Source: Firmicutes bacterium UBA5010
GTDB taxonomy: Bacteria > Bacillota > Clostridia > Tissierellales > Sedimentibacteraceae
Reading direction: 5' to 3'
DNA: 17,082 nucleotides
NCBI GenBank assembly: GCA_002396645.1
Contig: DGYI01000005.1
Coordinates: forward strand, 8,539 to 25,620
The notes beneath the pieces were generated by a model. That model saw only the letters and a program-made list of their open reading frames with translations, did no database searches and was not told where the DNA came from. This document shows positions 1 to 5,780 of this stretch, piece after piece; position 1 is the stretch's first letter, and each line of letters opens with the position of its first letter. Both the position numbers and the translations under genes were made by a program.

Positions 1-108
1 CCGGCAGGAGAAATAGGTCCGGCAGGACCACAAGGAGAAGCAGGTCCGGCAGGTCCGCAAGGTCCGGTTGGTCCAGAAGGTCCAGAAGGCCCTCCGGGTC
101 CTCCGGGT
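1..108 (+). repeat. Collagen Gly-X-Y triplet repeat (partial)
   Basis: Twelve consecutive nine-base units encode Pro/Glu-X-Gly triplets, often ccggcagg(a/t) or ggtcc(g/a)gaagg variants. The array continues upstream beyond the window edge, so its full length is unknown. Such arrays commonly vary in copy number between strains. Confidence 0.85.
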
Positions 109-612
109 GAAGGAGCAATAATTCCGCTTGCATCAGGTTTACCTGTATCTACAACCACTATTTTAGGAGGATTGGCAGGAACCTATGGAGTAATGGGATT
201 TGGAAACTCTGCAACTTCTTTAACTGTTTTAGGACCTACAATTGATACCGGTGCCCTTACAAACTTTGCATTCTCTATGCCTAGAGACGGAACAATTACG
301 GCAATATCAGGTTTCTTTAGTGTAACTGCAGCGTTATCACTGGTAGGAAGTACACTTACTATCAATATGACTCTTTATGAATCTACAACTCCTGACAATA
401 TCTTTACACCTATTGCAGCTACTTCTTTAGATCTTCCGGCTTTAACCGGTTTAATTGCAATTGGAGATACAGTTAATGCAAATCTTACTGGCTTATCAGT
501 TCCTGTTACAACTCAAACAAGATTGTTGCTGGTAATTTCATCAACAGCTACAGGACTAAGTTTAGTAAATACTGCTGTTGGATATGCAAGTGCAGGAATC
601 AATATTGTATAG
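1..612 (+). CDS. Collagen-like exosporium protein, BclB C-terminal domain (5' truncated)
   Basis: The gene is already open at base 1, so its start lies outside the window; 203 codons and a TAG stop are visible. The first 36 residues are twelve Gly-X-Y triplets (PAG, PQG, EAG, PEG, PPG types), a collagen-like rod. From about residue 39 (AIIPLASGLP) to the end is a beta-rich globular domain with the stretches FSMPRDGTITAISG, ALSLVGSTLT, TQTRLLLVIS and TGLSLVNTAVGYASAG. I recognise this as the C-terminal domain of BclB-type exosporium glycoproteins. In that family it trimerises and displays the collagen stalk on the spore surface; that role is taken from the family, not shown here. The GC-richer repeat codons are dictated by Gly/Pro. 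It is followed by its own terminator, so it is the last gene of its transcript. The domain call is firm; the spore location is inferred. Confidence 0.88.
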   Translation, partial: PAGEIGPAGPQGEAGPAGPQGPVGPEGPEGPPGPPGEGAIIPLASGLPVSTTTILGGLAGTYGVMGFGNSATSLTVLGPTIDTGALTNFAFSMPRDGTITAISGFFSVTAALSLVGSTLTINMTLYESTTPDNIFTPIAATSLDLPALTGLIAIGDTVNANLTGLSVPVTTQTRLLLVISSTATGLSLVNTAVGYASAGINIV

Positions 613-642
613 ATAATAATTTCAACAAACCAAATAAAAAAG

Positions 643-671
643 AAAGCAGAGATTTTGTTCTCTGCTTTTTT
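643..671 (+). terminator. Rho-independent terminator of the BclB-like gene
   Basis: The 10-base arm AAAGCAGAGA (643-652) pairs perfectly with TCTCTGCTTT (659-668) around a 6-base loop, followed by a T run to 671. It starts 31 bases after the stop codon. Confidence 0.9.
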
Positions 672-693
672 AAATTATGATTGAAAATATTTA

Positions 694-722
694 TTGACAT
701 AATAGCAATCATTGTCTATAGT
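694..722 (+). promoter_or_regulatory. Sigma-A-type promoter TTGACA-17-TATAGT
   Basis: TTGACA (694-699) and TATAGT (717-722) are separated by 17 bases, one mismatch from consensus. It precedes the decayed DUF1801 gene by about 30 bases and is the only good promoter seen before the Crp/Fnr regulator, which it probably now serves. Confidence 0.7.
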
Positions 723-758
723 TGTTTTACAATAGTTTTGATATTCGGAGGAAAAAGC

Positions 759-880
759 ATGGAAGCTTTTAATGAAATATTGAAAATTTGCAGCACCGTG
801 CCAGAACCGAAGAAATTTTAGCTTGGGTAGCTGAAACATTTCCGAACTTGGGACATGCAGCAAAGAGTGAAAATATTTGA
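759..880 (+). pseudogene. Decayed DUF1801/YdhG-like iron-chaperone gene
   Basis: An ATG at 759 follows GGAGG (747-751) at 7 bases. It encodes MEAFNE, then the frame shifts: read from 779 the sequence gives IENLQHRARTEEILAWVAET and FPNLGHAAK. I recognise this as the N-terminal part of DUF1801 (YdhG-type, frataxin-like iron chaperone) proteins. In the ATG frame translation stops 18 codons in. The fit is a one-base deletion after codon 6 (two bases, AT, remain of a codon at 777-778). The second frame then stops at 878-880, and nothing resembling the central Trp-containing core of the family follows. The gene is therefore both frameshifted and truncated to about a third. An intact relative of the same broad family lies at 16570. 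The protein call rests on about 30 residues. Confidence 0.7.
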
Positions 881-958
881 CCCTCTCTGAGAAAAGGGCT
901 TGGCATTTTCACTAAAATGGTTGAATGGTCATAAATATGATGAAAGGTAAATGATAAT

Positions 959-1642
959 TTGAAGGCATTTATTAATAAATTAAAAAAAAGCTCACTATTT
1001 AACAATATGAGCGATGATGAGATAAAACACAGTCTTGAATGCAGTAAATCCGAAATTATATCCTATAAAAAGGATGAAATGATTTTTTTCATGGATGACA
1101 AGCCGGAAAATCTTTTTGTTTTGATAGAAGGTGCGGTTTCGGTTTGCTATGATTCTTTGGAGGGTAAAAGAAATATTATAACTACAATTAATCAAGAAGG
1201 AGATTTGTTCGGGGAGGTATTTTTATTCCTTAACAAAAAAACTTACGAAAATTATACAGTAGCTGTAACAGATACTAAAGTTCTTAAAATGCCTAAGGAA
1301 TATCTATATGTTACTTGCGGAGAAAATTGCAGTTTTCATACTATGCTCACTTCAAATATGCTTTCGATTCTTGCAGGGAAGGCGTACTATCTTAATCAAA
1401 AGCTTAATATTTTATCGGGACACACTTTAAGACAGAAGCTTTGCAAACTTTTAATCAGAAACTCATCTAAAGATGGAAATGTTGTATTGCAGATGAACAG
1501 AGAAGAACTTGCGGATTTTTTAAATGTAGCACGTCCCTCACTTTCCAGAGAACTTATGAAAATGCAGGATGAAGGAATAATAACAATTGATAAAAATAAA
1601 ATAAAAATTATTGATTTTGAAGAAATTCAAAATAATTTATAA
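959..1642 (+). CDS. hcpR: Crp/Fnr-family regulator, HcpR-like
   Basis: This 227-residue protein has a cyclic-nucleotide-binding-type beta-barrel (about 15-125, with FVLIEGAVSVCY and GDLFGEVFLF), a long dimer helix (about 130-155) and a C-terminal winged helix (about 155-227). The recognition segment is around 185-202 (ADFLNVARPSLSREL). It lacks the N-terminal Cys cluster of oxygen-sensing Fnr, so it is not a [4Fe-4S] Fnr. HcpR proteins regulate hcp in response to nitrite or NO, and one family member has been reported to use heme. The assignment here rests on the next-door hcp gene and the GTAAC-N4-GTTAC site between them. The start chosen is TTG 959, because the nearest ATG upstream in this frame is absent; the ribosome site (GAAAGG, 941-946) is somewhat distant. 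An ATG at 1007 would remove 16 residues but keep the domains. Confidence 0.85.
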   Translation: MKAFINKLKKSSLFNNMSDDEIKHSLECSKSEIISYKKDEMIFFMDDKPENLFVLIEGAVSVCYDSLEGKRNIITTINQEGDLFGEVFLFLNKKTYENYTVAVTDTKVLKMPKEYLYVTCGENCSFHTMLTSNMLSILAGKAYYLNQKLNILSGHTLRQKLCKLLIRNSSKDGNVVLQMNREELADFLNVARPSLSRELMKMQDEGIITIDKNKIKIIDFEEIQNNL

Positions 1643-1676
1643 ATCTGTAACATTTGTTACGGATTTATTTTTTATT
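1641..1676 (+). terminator. Terminator of the regulator, overlapping an HcpR-type palindrome
   Basis: AAATCTGTAAC (1641-1651) pairs with GTTACGGATTT (1656-1666), 11 pairs including one G-T wobble, around a 4-base ATTT loop. A T-rich tract (ATTTTTTATT) follows. The left arm overlaps the stop codon of the regulator. Confidence 0.65.
1647..1660. promoter_or_regulatory. Candidate HcpR operator GTAACATTTGTTAC
   Basis: This is a perfect palindrome GTAAC-N4-GTTAC. From memory this is the consensus proposed by comparative genomics for HcpR in clostridia; that is recalled, not looked up. Its centre is about 128 bases before the hcp start codon. Confidence 0.65.
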
Positions 1677-1720
1677 ATGGTTTAATATAAAAACATCAAA
1701 CAGATAAAATTTAGTTTAAT

Positions 1721-1735
1721 AACATTTAAAATGTT
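1721..1735. promoter_or_regulatory. Second palindrome in the hcp promoter region
   Basis: AACATTTAAAATGTT is a perfect 15-base palindrome. It sits inside the broader TAACATTTAAAATGTTGTTA, which repeats the TAAC...GTTA half-sites of the 1647-1660 element with wider spacing. It lies where the -35 box would be for a candidate -10 TATAAA at 1746-1751; no good -35 is visible, consistent with a regulator-dependent hcp promoter. Confidence 0.45.
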
Positions 1736-1781
1736 GTTAGAAAATTATAAATAATCAATTTAAAATGGAGGAAATTTAAAA

Positions 1782-3632
1782 ATGGAAAATAAAATGTTTT
1801 GTTATCAGTGTCAGGAAACAGTAGGATGTTCAGGTTGTACACAAGTAGGGGTGTGCGGTAAAAAACCTGAACTTGCTGCTATGCAGGATTTACTGGTATA
1901 TGTTACAAAAGGAATTTCAGCAGTAACAACTAAGTTGCGTGAAGAAGGAAAGAAAGTTAATCTTGATATAAATCATTTAGTTTCTTTGAATTTATTTACT
2001 ACAATTACAAATGCTAATTTCGACGAAGAAATGGTAATTGCAAGAATCGAAGCTACTTTAGAAAAGAAAAAAGAATTGCTTAGCCAAGTAAGTGATAAAG
2101 AAAGTTTGCCTCAAGCCGCACTTTGGGAAGCATCACGCGAAGAATTTTTCGATAAAGCATCTAAAGTTGGTGTGCTTTCTACAGAAAATGAAGATGTAAG
2201 AAGTCTCAGAGAATTGATAACTTACGGATTAAAAGGTCTTTCAGCTTACAGCAAGCATGCTAATGCTTTATTAAATGATGATGAAGAAGTGGATGCTTTT
2301 ATGCAAAGAGCTTTGGCAAAAACACTGGATGACAGTATGTCAGTAGATGCCTTGATTGCTCTTACATTAGAGACAGGTAAATACGGAGTAAACGGAATGG
2401 CTCTTTTGGATAAAGCAAATACTTCAAGCTATGGTAATCCTGAAATTACAAAAGTTAATATAGGCGTAGGAAGCAGACCCGGTATATTAGTTTCGGGCCA
2501 TGACTTAAGAGATATGGAAATGCTTCTAAAACAAACAGAGGGAAGCGGTGTTGACATTTATACTCACTCTGAAATGCTGCCGGCACATTACTATCCTGCA
2601 TTTAAAAAATATTCTCACTTTGTAGGTAACTACGGTAATGCTTGGTGGAAACAAAAAGAAGAATTTGAAAGCTTTAACGGACCTGTCCTTATGACAACAA
2701 ACTGTATAGTACCGCCAAAAGATAGCTATAAGGACCGTTTATATACTACAGGAGCTGCAGGATATCCCGGATGTAAGCATATTGCAGGTGAAATAGGCGA
2801 AGAAAAAGACTTCTCGGAAATTATCGAACATGCAAAAAAATGCGCTGCTCCTACTGAAATTGAAACAGGCGAAATTATCGGAGGATTTGCACATAATCAA
2901 GTTTTGGCTCTTGCGGATAAAGTTGTAGATGCTGTAAAATCAGGAGCTATTAAGAAATTTGTTGTTATGGCAGGCTGCGATGGCAGAGCAAAATCAAGAA
3001 ATTACTATACAGATTTCGCAGAAGCATTGCCTAATGATGCTGTAATTTTAACAGCGGGATGTGCAAAATATAAATACAATAAACTTAATTTAGGTGATAT
3101 AGGCGGAATACCTCGTATGTTAGATGCCGGACAGTGTAATGATTCTTATTCATTGGCTGTAATAGCTCTTAAATTAAAAGAAGTATTTGGACTTGATGAT
3201 ATCAATGATCTTCCTATAGTATATAATATAGCTTGGTATGAGCAAAAAGCTGTAATCGTTCTGTTGGCACTTTTACATCTTGGAGTTAAAAACATTCATC
3301 TTGGACCTACACTTCCTGCTTTCCTTTCAGCTAATGTTGCGAAAGTATTGGTAGAAAACTTTGGAATCGCAGGTATAGGAACTGTTGAAGATGATATAGA
3401 GTTATTCTTCGGAAAAGAAAATGTAAAGAAAGACATTATAACTAAAGAAATGTTTATCGGAGATATTCTGAGATTAGACTCAGGACTTGCATCAATTCTT
3501 ATGGAAAGCGGAATGCATTGCCTAGGATGCCCGTCATCTCAAATGGAATCTATCGCAGAAGCTTGCGCGGTACACGGCATAGATGAGAACAGCTTATTAC
3601 AAAAATTAAATAATCATATGAACAATAAATAG
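1782..3632 (+). CDS. hcp: Hybrid cluster protein (hydroxylamine/NO reductase) fused to a redox-disulfide domain
   Basis: Residues 1-545 are a full-length Hcp close to the anaerobe type. Cys7, Cys10, Cys19 and Cys25 fit the N-terminal [4Fe-4S] cluster. The hybrid 4Fe-2O-2S ligands are all present: His240, Glu264, Cys308, Cys399 (persulfide position), Cys427, Cys452, Glu487 and Lys489. Hcp is a cytoplasmic enzyme reported to reduce hydroxylamine and NO and to take part in S-nitrosylation. Unlike the roughly 550-residue canonical form, this one continues to 616. Residues 549-612 (ITKEMFIGDIL...GMHCLGCPSSQMESIAEACAVHGID) form a DUF1858-type 'hybrid cluster protein-associated redox disulfide domain' with CxxC at Cys580/Cys583, normally a separate small protein. 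The ATG follows GGAGG (1767-1771). Control by the neighbouring regulator is likely. Confidence 0.97.
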   Translation: MENKMFCYQCQETVGCSGCTQVGVCGKKPELAAMQDLLVYVTKGISAVTTKLREEGKKVNLDINHLVSLNLFTTITNANFDEEMVIARIEATLEKKKELLSQVSDKESLPQAALWEASREEFFDKASKVGVLSTENEDVRSLRELITYGLKGLSAYSKHANALLNDDEEVDAFMQRALAKTLDDSMSVDALIALTLETGKYGVNGMALLDKANTSSYGNPEITKVNIGVGSRPGILVSGHDLRDMEMLLKQTEGSGVDIYTHSEMLPAHYYPAFKKYSHFVGNYGNAWWKQKEEFESFNGPVLMTTNCIVPPKDSYKDRLYTTGAAGYPGCKHIAGEIGEEKDFSEIIEHAKKCAAPTEIETGEIIGGFAHNQVLALADKVVDAVKSGAIKKFVVMAGCDGRAKSRNYYTDFAEALPNDAVILTAGCAKYKYNKLNLGDIGGIPRMLDAGQCNDSYSLAVIALKLKEVFGLDDINDLPIVYNIAWYEQKAVIVLLALLHLGVKNIHLGPTLPAFLSANVAKVLVENFGIAGIGTVEDDIELFFGKENVKKDIITKEMFIGDILRLDSGLASILMESGMHCLGCPSSQMESIAEACAVHGIDENSLLQKLNNHMNNK

Positions 3633-3643
3633 ACAGTCAAAAA

Positions 3644-3702
3644 AGCCATAGGGAAATTATTAATCCCTATGGCTATATATAGCCTTAAATAAATTTAAGG
3701 CT
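3644..3702 (+). other. Two tandem hairpins between hcp and the next gene
   Basis: AGCCATAGGGA (3644-3654) pairs perfectly with TCCCTATGGCT (3664-3674). Directly after it, AGCCTTAAAT (3681-3690) pairs with ATTTAAGGCT (3693-3702). Neither is followed by a clean T run, so they look more like an inefficient terminator or an RNA-processing/stability element than a strong stop. Some hcp transcripts may read into the downstream genes. Confidence 0.6.
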
Positions 3703-3732
3703 TTGCCGCCTAGCGGTATAGCGGAGGAAGTT

Positions 3733-4344
3733 ATGAGTGCTTTTTTAGGACCAATTCATTATTGGCTTTATAATAAAATAGAATTACAAGAAGAGCTTAT
3801 ACAAAATATTGTAGAAGCGGCAGAGAAAAACAACTGGTGTGAAGATTTGGCCAATGAAGTTGAAAGAAACTTCGGAAAAAAAGAAATAAAAGCTTTGGAA
3901 GAAATTATCGACCAAAATAATATTCACGGTTGGCTTCAAGTAAGAATTTCTCATACGGAATCAAAACTTGCATTTGTTGTAACTAATATTTTAAGAAATA
4001 ATCCGGATTATATTTCAGAGCTTAAAAAAACAGCTTACAGTTTTGGAGAATCAAAGGCGGCTACCGGAGATTTAACTGCGGATGCCTGCTATAAGCTTTT
4101 AAATGACACATTAATCGACGGAATGCCATGCGACAGAGTAAACGAGCTTATAGAATCAGGTGATAATCAGACAGCGTGGAGACAAAACCTGTGCGTTCAT
4201 TCTGATTACTGGCAAAATATTGGCTCGGATGTGAGTGTATATTACGAGCTAAGACATGAGATAATAAAAGGAATGCTTTCAAAGTCGGGTTTAGAATATA
4301 TCGTAGATGAGGACGGATTAAATATTATTCGGAGGAGAGGATAA
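3733..4344 (+). CDS. Conserved-looking protein of unknown function, coupled to hemerythrin
   Basis: I do not assign this 203-residue protein to a characterised family. The frame is open from TTG 3703, but ATG 3733 is the sensible start because GGAGG (3723-3727) sits 5 bases before it. The protein is soluble, with no signal peptide or membrane segment, and probably mostly helical. Potential metal- or heme-binding residues are scattered through it: His9 (in GPIHYWLYNKI), His65 (IHGWLQ), His74, Cys133 (GMPCDR), Cys154 and His156 (CVHSDYW), and His175. Its stop is one base before the hemerythrin start, so the two are translationally coupled and probably act together. Placement after hcp suggests a role in NO, oxygen or iron handling; that is inference only. 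Confidence 0.8.
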   Translation: MSAFLGPIHYWLYNKIELQEELIQNIVEAAEKNNWCEDLANEVERNFGKKEIKALEEIIDQNNIHGWLQVRISHTESKLAFVVTNILRNNPDYISELKKTAYSFGESKAATGDLTADACYKLLNDTLIDGMPCDRVNELIESGDNQTAWRQNLCVHSDYWQNIGSDVSVYYELRHEIIKGMLSKSGLEYIVDEDGLNIIRRRG

Positions 4345-4345
4345 A

Positions 4346-4912
4346 ATGTACAGTATTGAGTTAATGGTAAAAGAACATGAAAATATATTAAAGCTTATTG
4401 AAATAGTAAAGAATGCCTGCTGTCAGATTTTGGACGGAGGCGAAGTAAATACGGATGATTTTGAGAAAATGATACTTTTTGCAAGAAACTATGCAGATAA
4501 GCACCATCATGGAAAAGAAGAGCTAATATTATTTTCAAAAATGACTGAGCACTTGGGAGCAATCGCAGAAAAACTCGTAAACTTTGGAATGCTTGTAGAG
4601 CATGATTTGGGAAGACTTCATATGTCAGAACTGGAAACGGCACTAAATAATTATAAAGAAGACCCCAAAACTATATATAAGCTTGGAATTATAGCTGGCG
4701 CAACAGGATATGCAAATCTTCTTACCAGACATATAGATAAAGAAAATAATGCTGTATTTACCTATGCTGAGAGAAATCTTCCATCTGAAGTTTTAGAATC
4801 TGTGGATAAACTTGTAAGAGATTTTGAAAAAGAAGCAGAGGAAAAGAAAGTTCACGAAACATATCTTGGCATTTTGGAAGAGTTAAGTAAAAAATATTGT
4901 CCAAGTAAATGA
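4346..4912 (+). CDS. Hemerythrin-like (HHE) domain protein
   Basis: This 188-residue helical protein has the diiron-ligand pattern of hemerythrin HHE domains. His11 is in VKEHENI, His53-His55 with Glu58/Glu59 are in DKHHHGKEE, His86 is in VEHDLGR, and His129 with Glu133 are in TRHIDKEN. Such proteins bind O2 or NO or help repair Fe-S centres (YtfE/ScdA group), but this one lacks the YtfE N-terminal Cys-Pro domain. It ends in a short tail with Cys185. The gene starts one base after the preceding stop, with GGAGGAGAGG (4331-4340) inside the upstream gene. Position behind hcp suggests a shared nitrosative or oxygen stress function. The exact ligand is unknown. Confidence 0.9.
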   Translation: MYSIELMVKEHENILKLIEIVKNACCQILDGGEVNTDDFEKMILFARNYADKHHHGKEELILFSKMTEHLGAIAEKLVNFGMLVEHDLGRLHMSELETALNNYKEDPKTIYKLGIIAGATGYANLLTRHIDKENNAVFTYAERNLPSEVLESVDKLVRDFEKEAEEKKVHETYLGILEELSKKYCPSK

Positions 4913-5044
4913 AAATCACTTAAGTGCAGTTGTAAATGGAAAAATTGTAAAAGACACGGCAAATGTGATGAGTGCAGAGAGCATCATAGGAATAACAAGA
5001 AATATCCATTGCCTTTTTGTGAAAATAAAAAAAGAAAAAAGTAA
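4909..5044 (+). CDS. Cysteine-rich mini-protein ORF, start apparently frameshifted
   Basis: From 4913 to the TAA at 5042-5044 the frame of the hemerythrin gene stays open for 43 codons after its TGA. It encodes KCSCKWKNCKRHGKCDEC, REHHRNNKKYPLPFC and a Lys-rich tail. Six Cys in a CxC...C...C..C pattern plus His-His suggest a small zinc- or Fe-S-binding protein, resembling small Cys-rich proteins annotated in clostridia as hypothetical. There is no ATG, GTG or TTG before the Cys region in this frame. An ATG at 4909-4911 overlaps the hemerythrin stop (ATGA, a classic coupling), but that frame stops after MKIT. Removing one T near 4920-4921 would join it to the Cys-rich frame. So this is a recent frameshift, a sequencing error, or an unusual start. 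A terminator follows directly, so it belongs to this operon. Confidence 0.5.
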
Positions 5045-5059
5045 GCTTCATGCTGAATT

Positions 5060-5099
5060 AACCTCACTTAGTATCAATAAACTAAGCCGAGGTTTTTTT
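5060..5099 (+). terminator. Terminator of the hemerythrin operon
   Basis: AACCTC (5060-5065) and CTTAGT (5067-5072) pair with ACTAAG (5081-5086) and GAGGTT (5089-5094), leaving a small 1x2 internal loop. A run of seven T follows. Confidence 0.85.
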
Positions 5100-5147
5100 A
5101 TGTAAAAAATCAGATTATAAAAATAAATTTATTTAACTCAGAAAATA

Positions 5148-5176
5148 TTGTAAATTTAATATATATTATATATAAT
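5148..5176 (+). promoter_or_regulatory. Promoter of the pyrophosphatase-like gene
   Basis: TTGTAA (5148-5153) and TATAAT (5171-5176) are separated by 17 bases, in a very AT-rich stretch between the preceding terminator and the gene. The expected transcript start is about 30 bases before the GGGAGG ribosome site. Confidence 0.55.
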
Positions 5177-5216
5177 TATTTTTAAATATATAAAAGCTAC
5201 AGGGAGGATAAATTAT

Positions 5217-5648
5217 ATGCTGCACATGATTATAGAACAGACGAAAAATTACAAAAAAAGAATCAAGTATGATCCTGAAACTAAAACATTTAATGAATCC
5301 GAATCAGACAGTCTGTCTTATGTAAGGGGTTTTCTCTATCCATACGGCTGGATAAAGGAAAGCGGAACGCCTCCGAGTCCTCACTGGGATGTTTTTCTGA
5401 TGTCGGACAAGAATTTTGAGCTTGGGGATGAAATAGAAATTAAAATAATAGGAGTATTTATCAGAAGCGACAAAGATCATAAGATGATTGCGGTTGAAAA
5501 AAACAGAGAAATAAATGAATATGAAGAATTGACAGCACATGAAATCGAAGCGCTGCATAAATTATATCCTGATGTAAGAGAAGCTGAGGGCTGGTTTGGC
5601 AGAAAAAAGGCAATGGAAGTAATAGAAACTTGTGAAAAGCCTTTATAA
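5217..5648 (+). CDS. Short, divergent inorganic pyrophosphatase-like protein
   Basis: This 143-residue protein follows the order of family I inorganic pyrophosphatases (about 175 residues): IIEQ near residue 5, KYDPET at 17-22, FLYPYGWIK at 39-47, HWDVF at 56-60, GDEIEIKIIGV at 70-80, DKDHKMIAVEK at 85-95 and EAEGWFGRKKA at 122-132. Several active-site positions seem kept (Glu7, Lys17, Tyr43, Asp58, Asp87, Lys89). The hallmark D-x-D-P-x-D is reduced to PPSPHWDV, leaving only its last Asp, and the usual Arg near residue 31 is missing. It may therefore hydrolyse another phosphate substrate or be inactive. No signal peptide is seen. The ATG at 5217 follows GGGAGG (5202-5207). The gene is monocistronic. 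The fold assignment is by eye and moderately sure. Confidence 0.6.
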   Translation: MLHMIIEQTKNYKKRIKYDPETKTFNESESDSLSYVRGFLYPYGWIKESGTPPSPHWDVFLMSDKNFELGDEIEIKIIGVFIRSDKDHKMIAVEKNREINEYEELTAHEIEALHKLYPDVREAEGWFGRKKAMEVIETCEKPL

Positions 5649-5691
5649 ATTACAATAGTCTGTTTAAATTATATATTTGACAGTACGTTTC

Positions 5692-5744
5692 AGGCGATGG
5701 ACATTAAAATTTAACTTATATGTAAATTTTAATGCCATATGCCT
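5692..5744. other. Long imperfect hairpin between convergent genes
   Basis: CATTAAAATTTA (5702-5713) pairs perfectly with TAAATTTTAATG (5723-5734). The stem extends through ATGG (5697-5700) with CCAT (5735-5738) past a bulged A, then AGGC with GCCT past a 1x2 loop. There are about 20 pairs in all and a 9-base loop. There is no T run on either strand. It lies between the stop codons of two converging genes and could be a bidirectional terminator or a small structured element. Confidence 0.6.
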
Positions 5745-5780
5745 AAAAGACTTCGACAGCAAATAAAAATTTCTAAAAGT

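Noticed and set aside
1..108. Short direct repeats as a possible CRISPR array
   Set aside because: The nine-base periodicity encodes Gly-X-Y triplets within one open frame; there are no spacers.
3703..3732. TTG start at 3703 adding ten residues to the unknown protein
   Set aside because: It lies within a hairpin stem and has no ribosome site, while ATG 3733 has GGAGG at 5 bases.
4910..4933. The hemerythrin UGA as a selenocysteine codon
   Set aside because: The sequence just after it contains only the loop-less palindrome CACTTAAGTG and no SECIS-like stem with an exposed loop G; no Sec-type partner motif is present.
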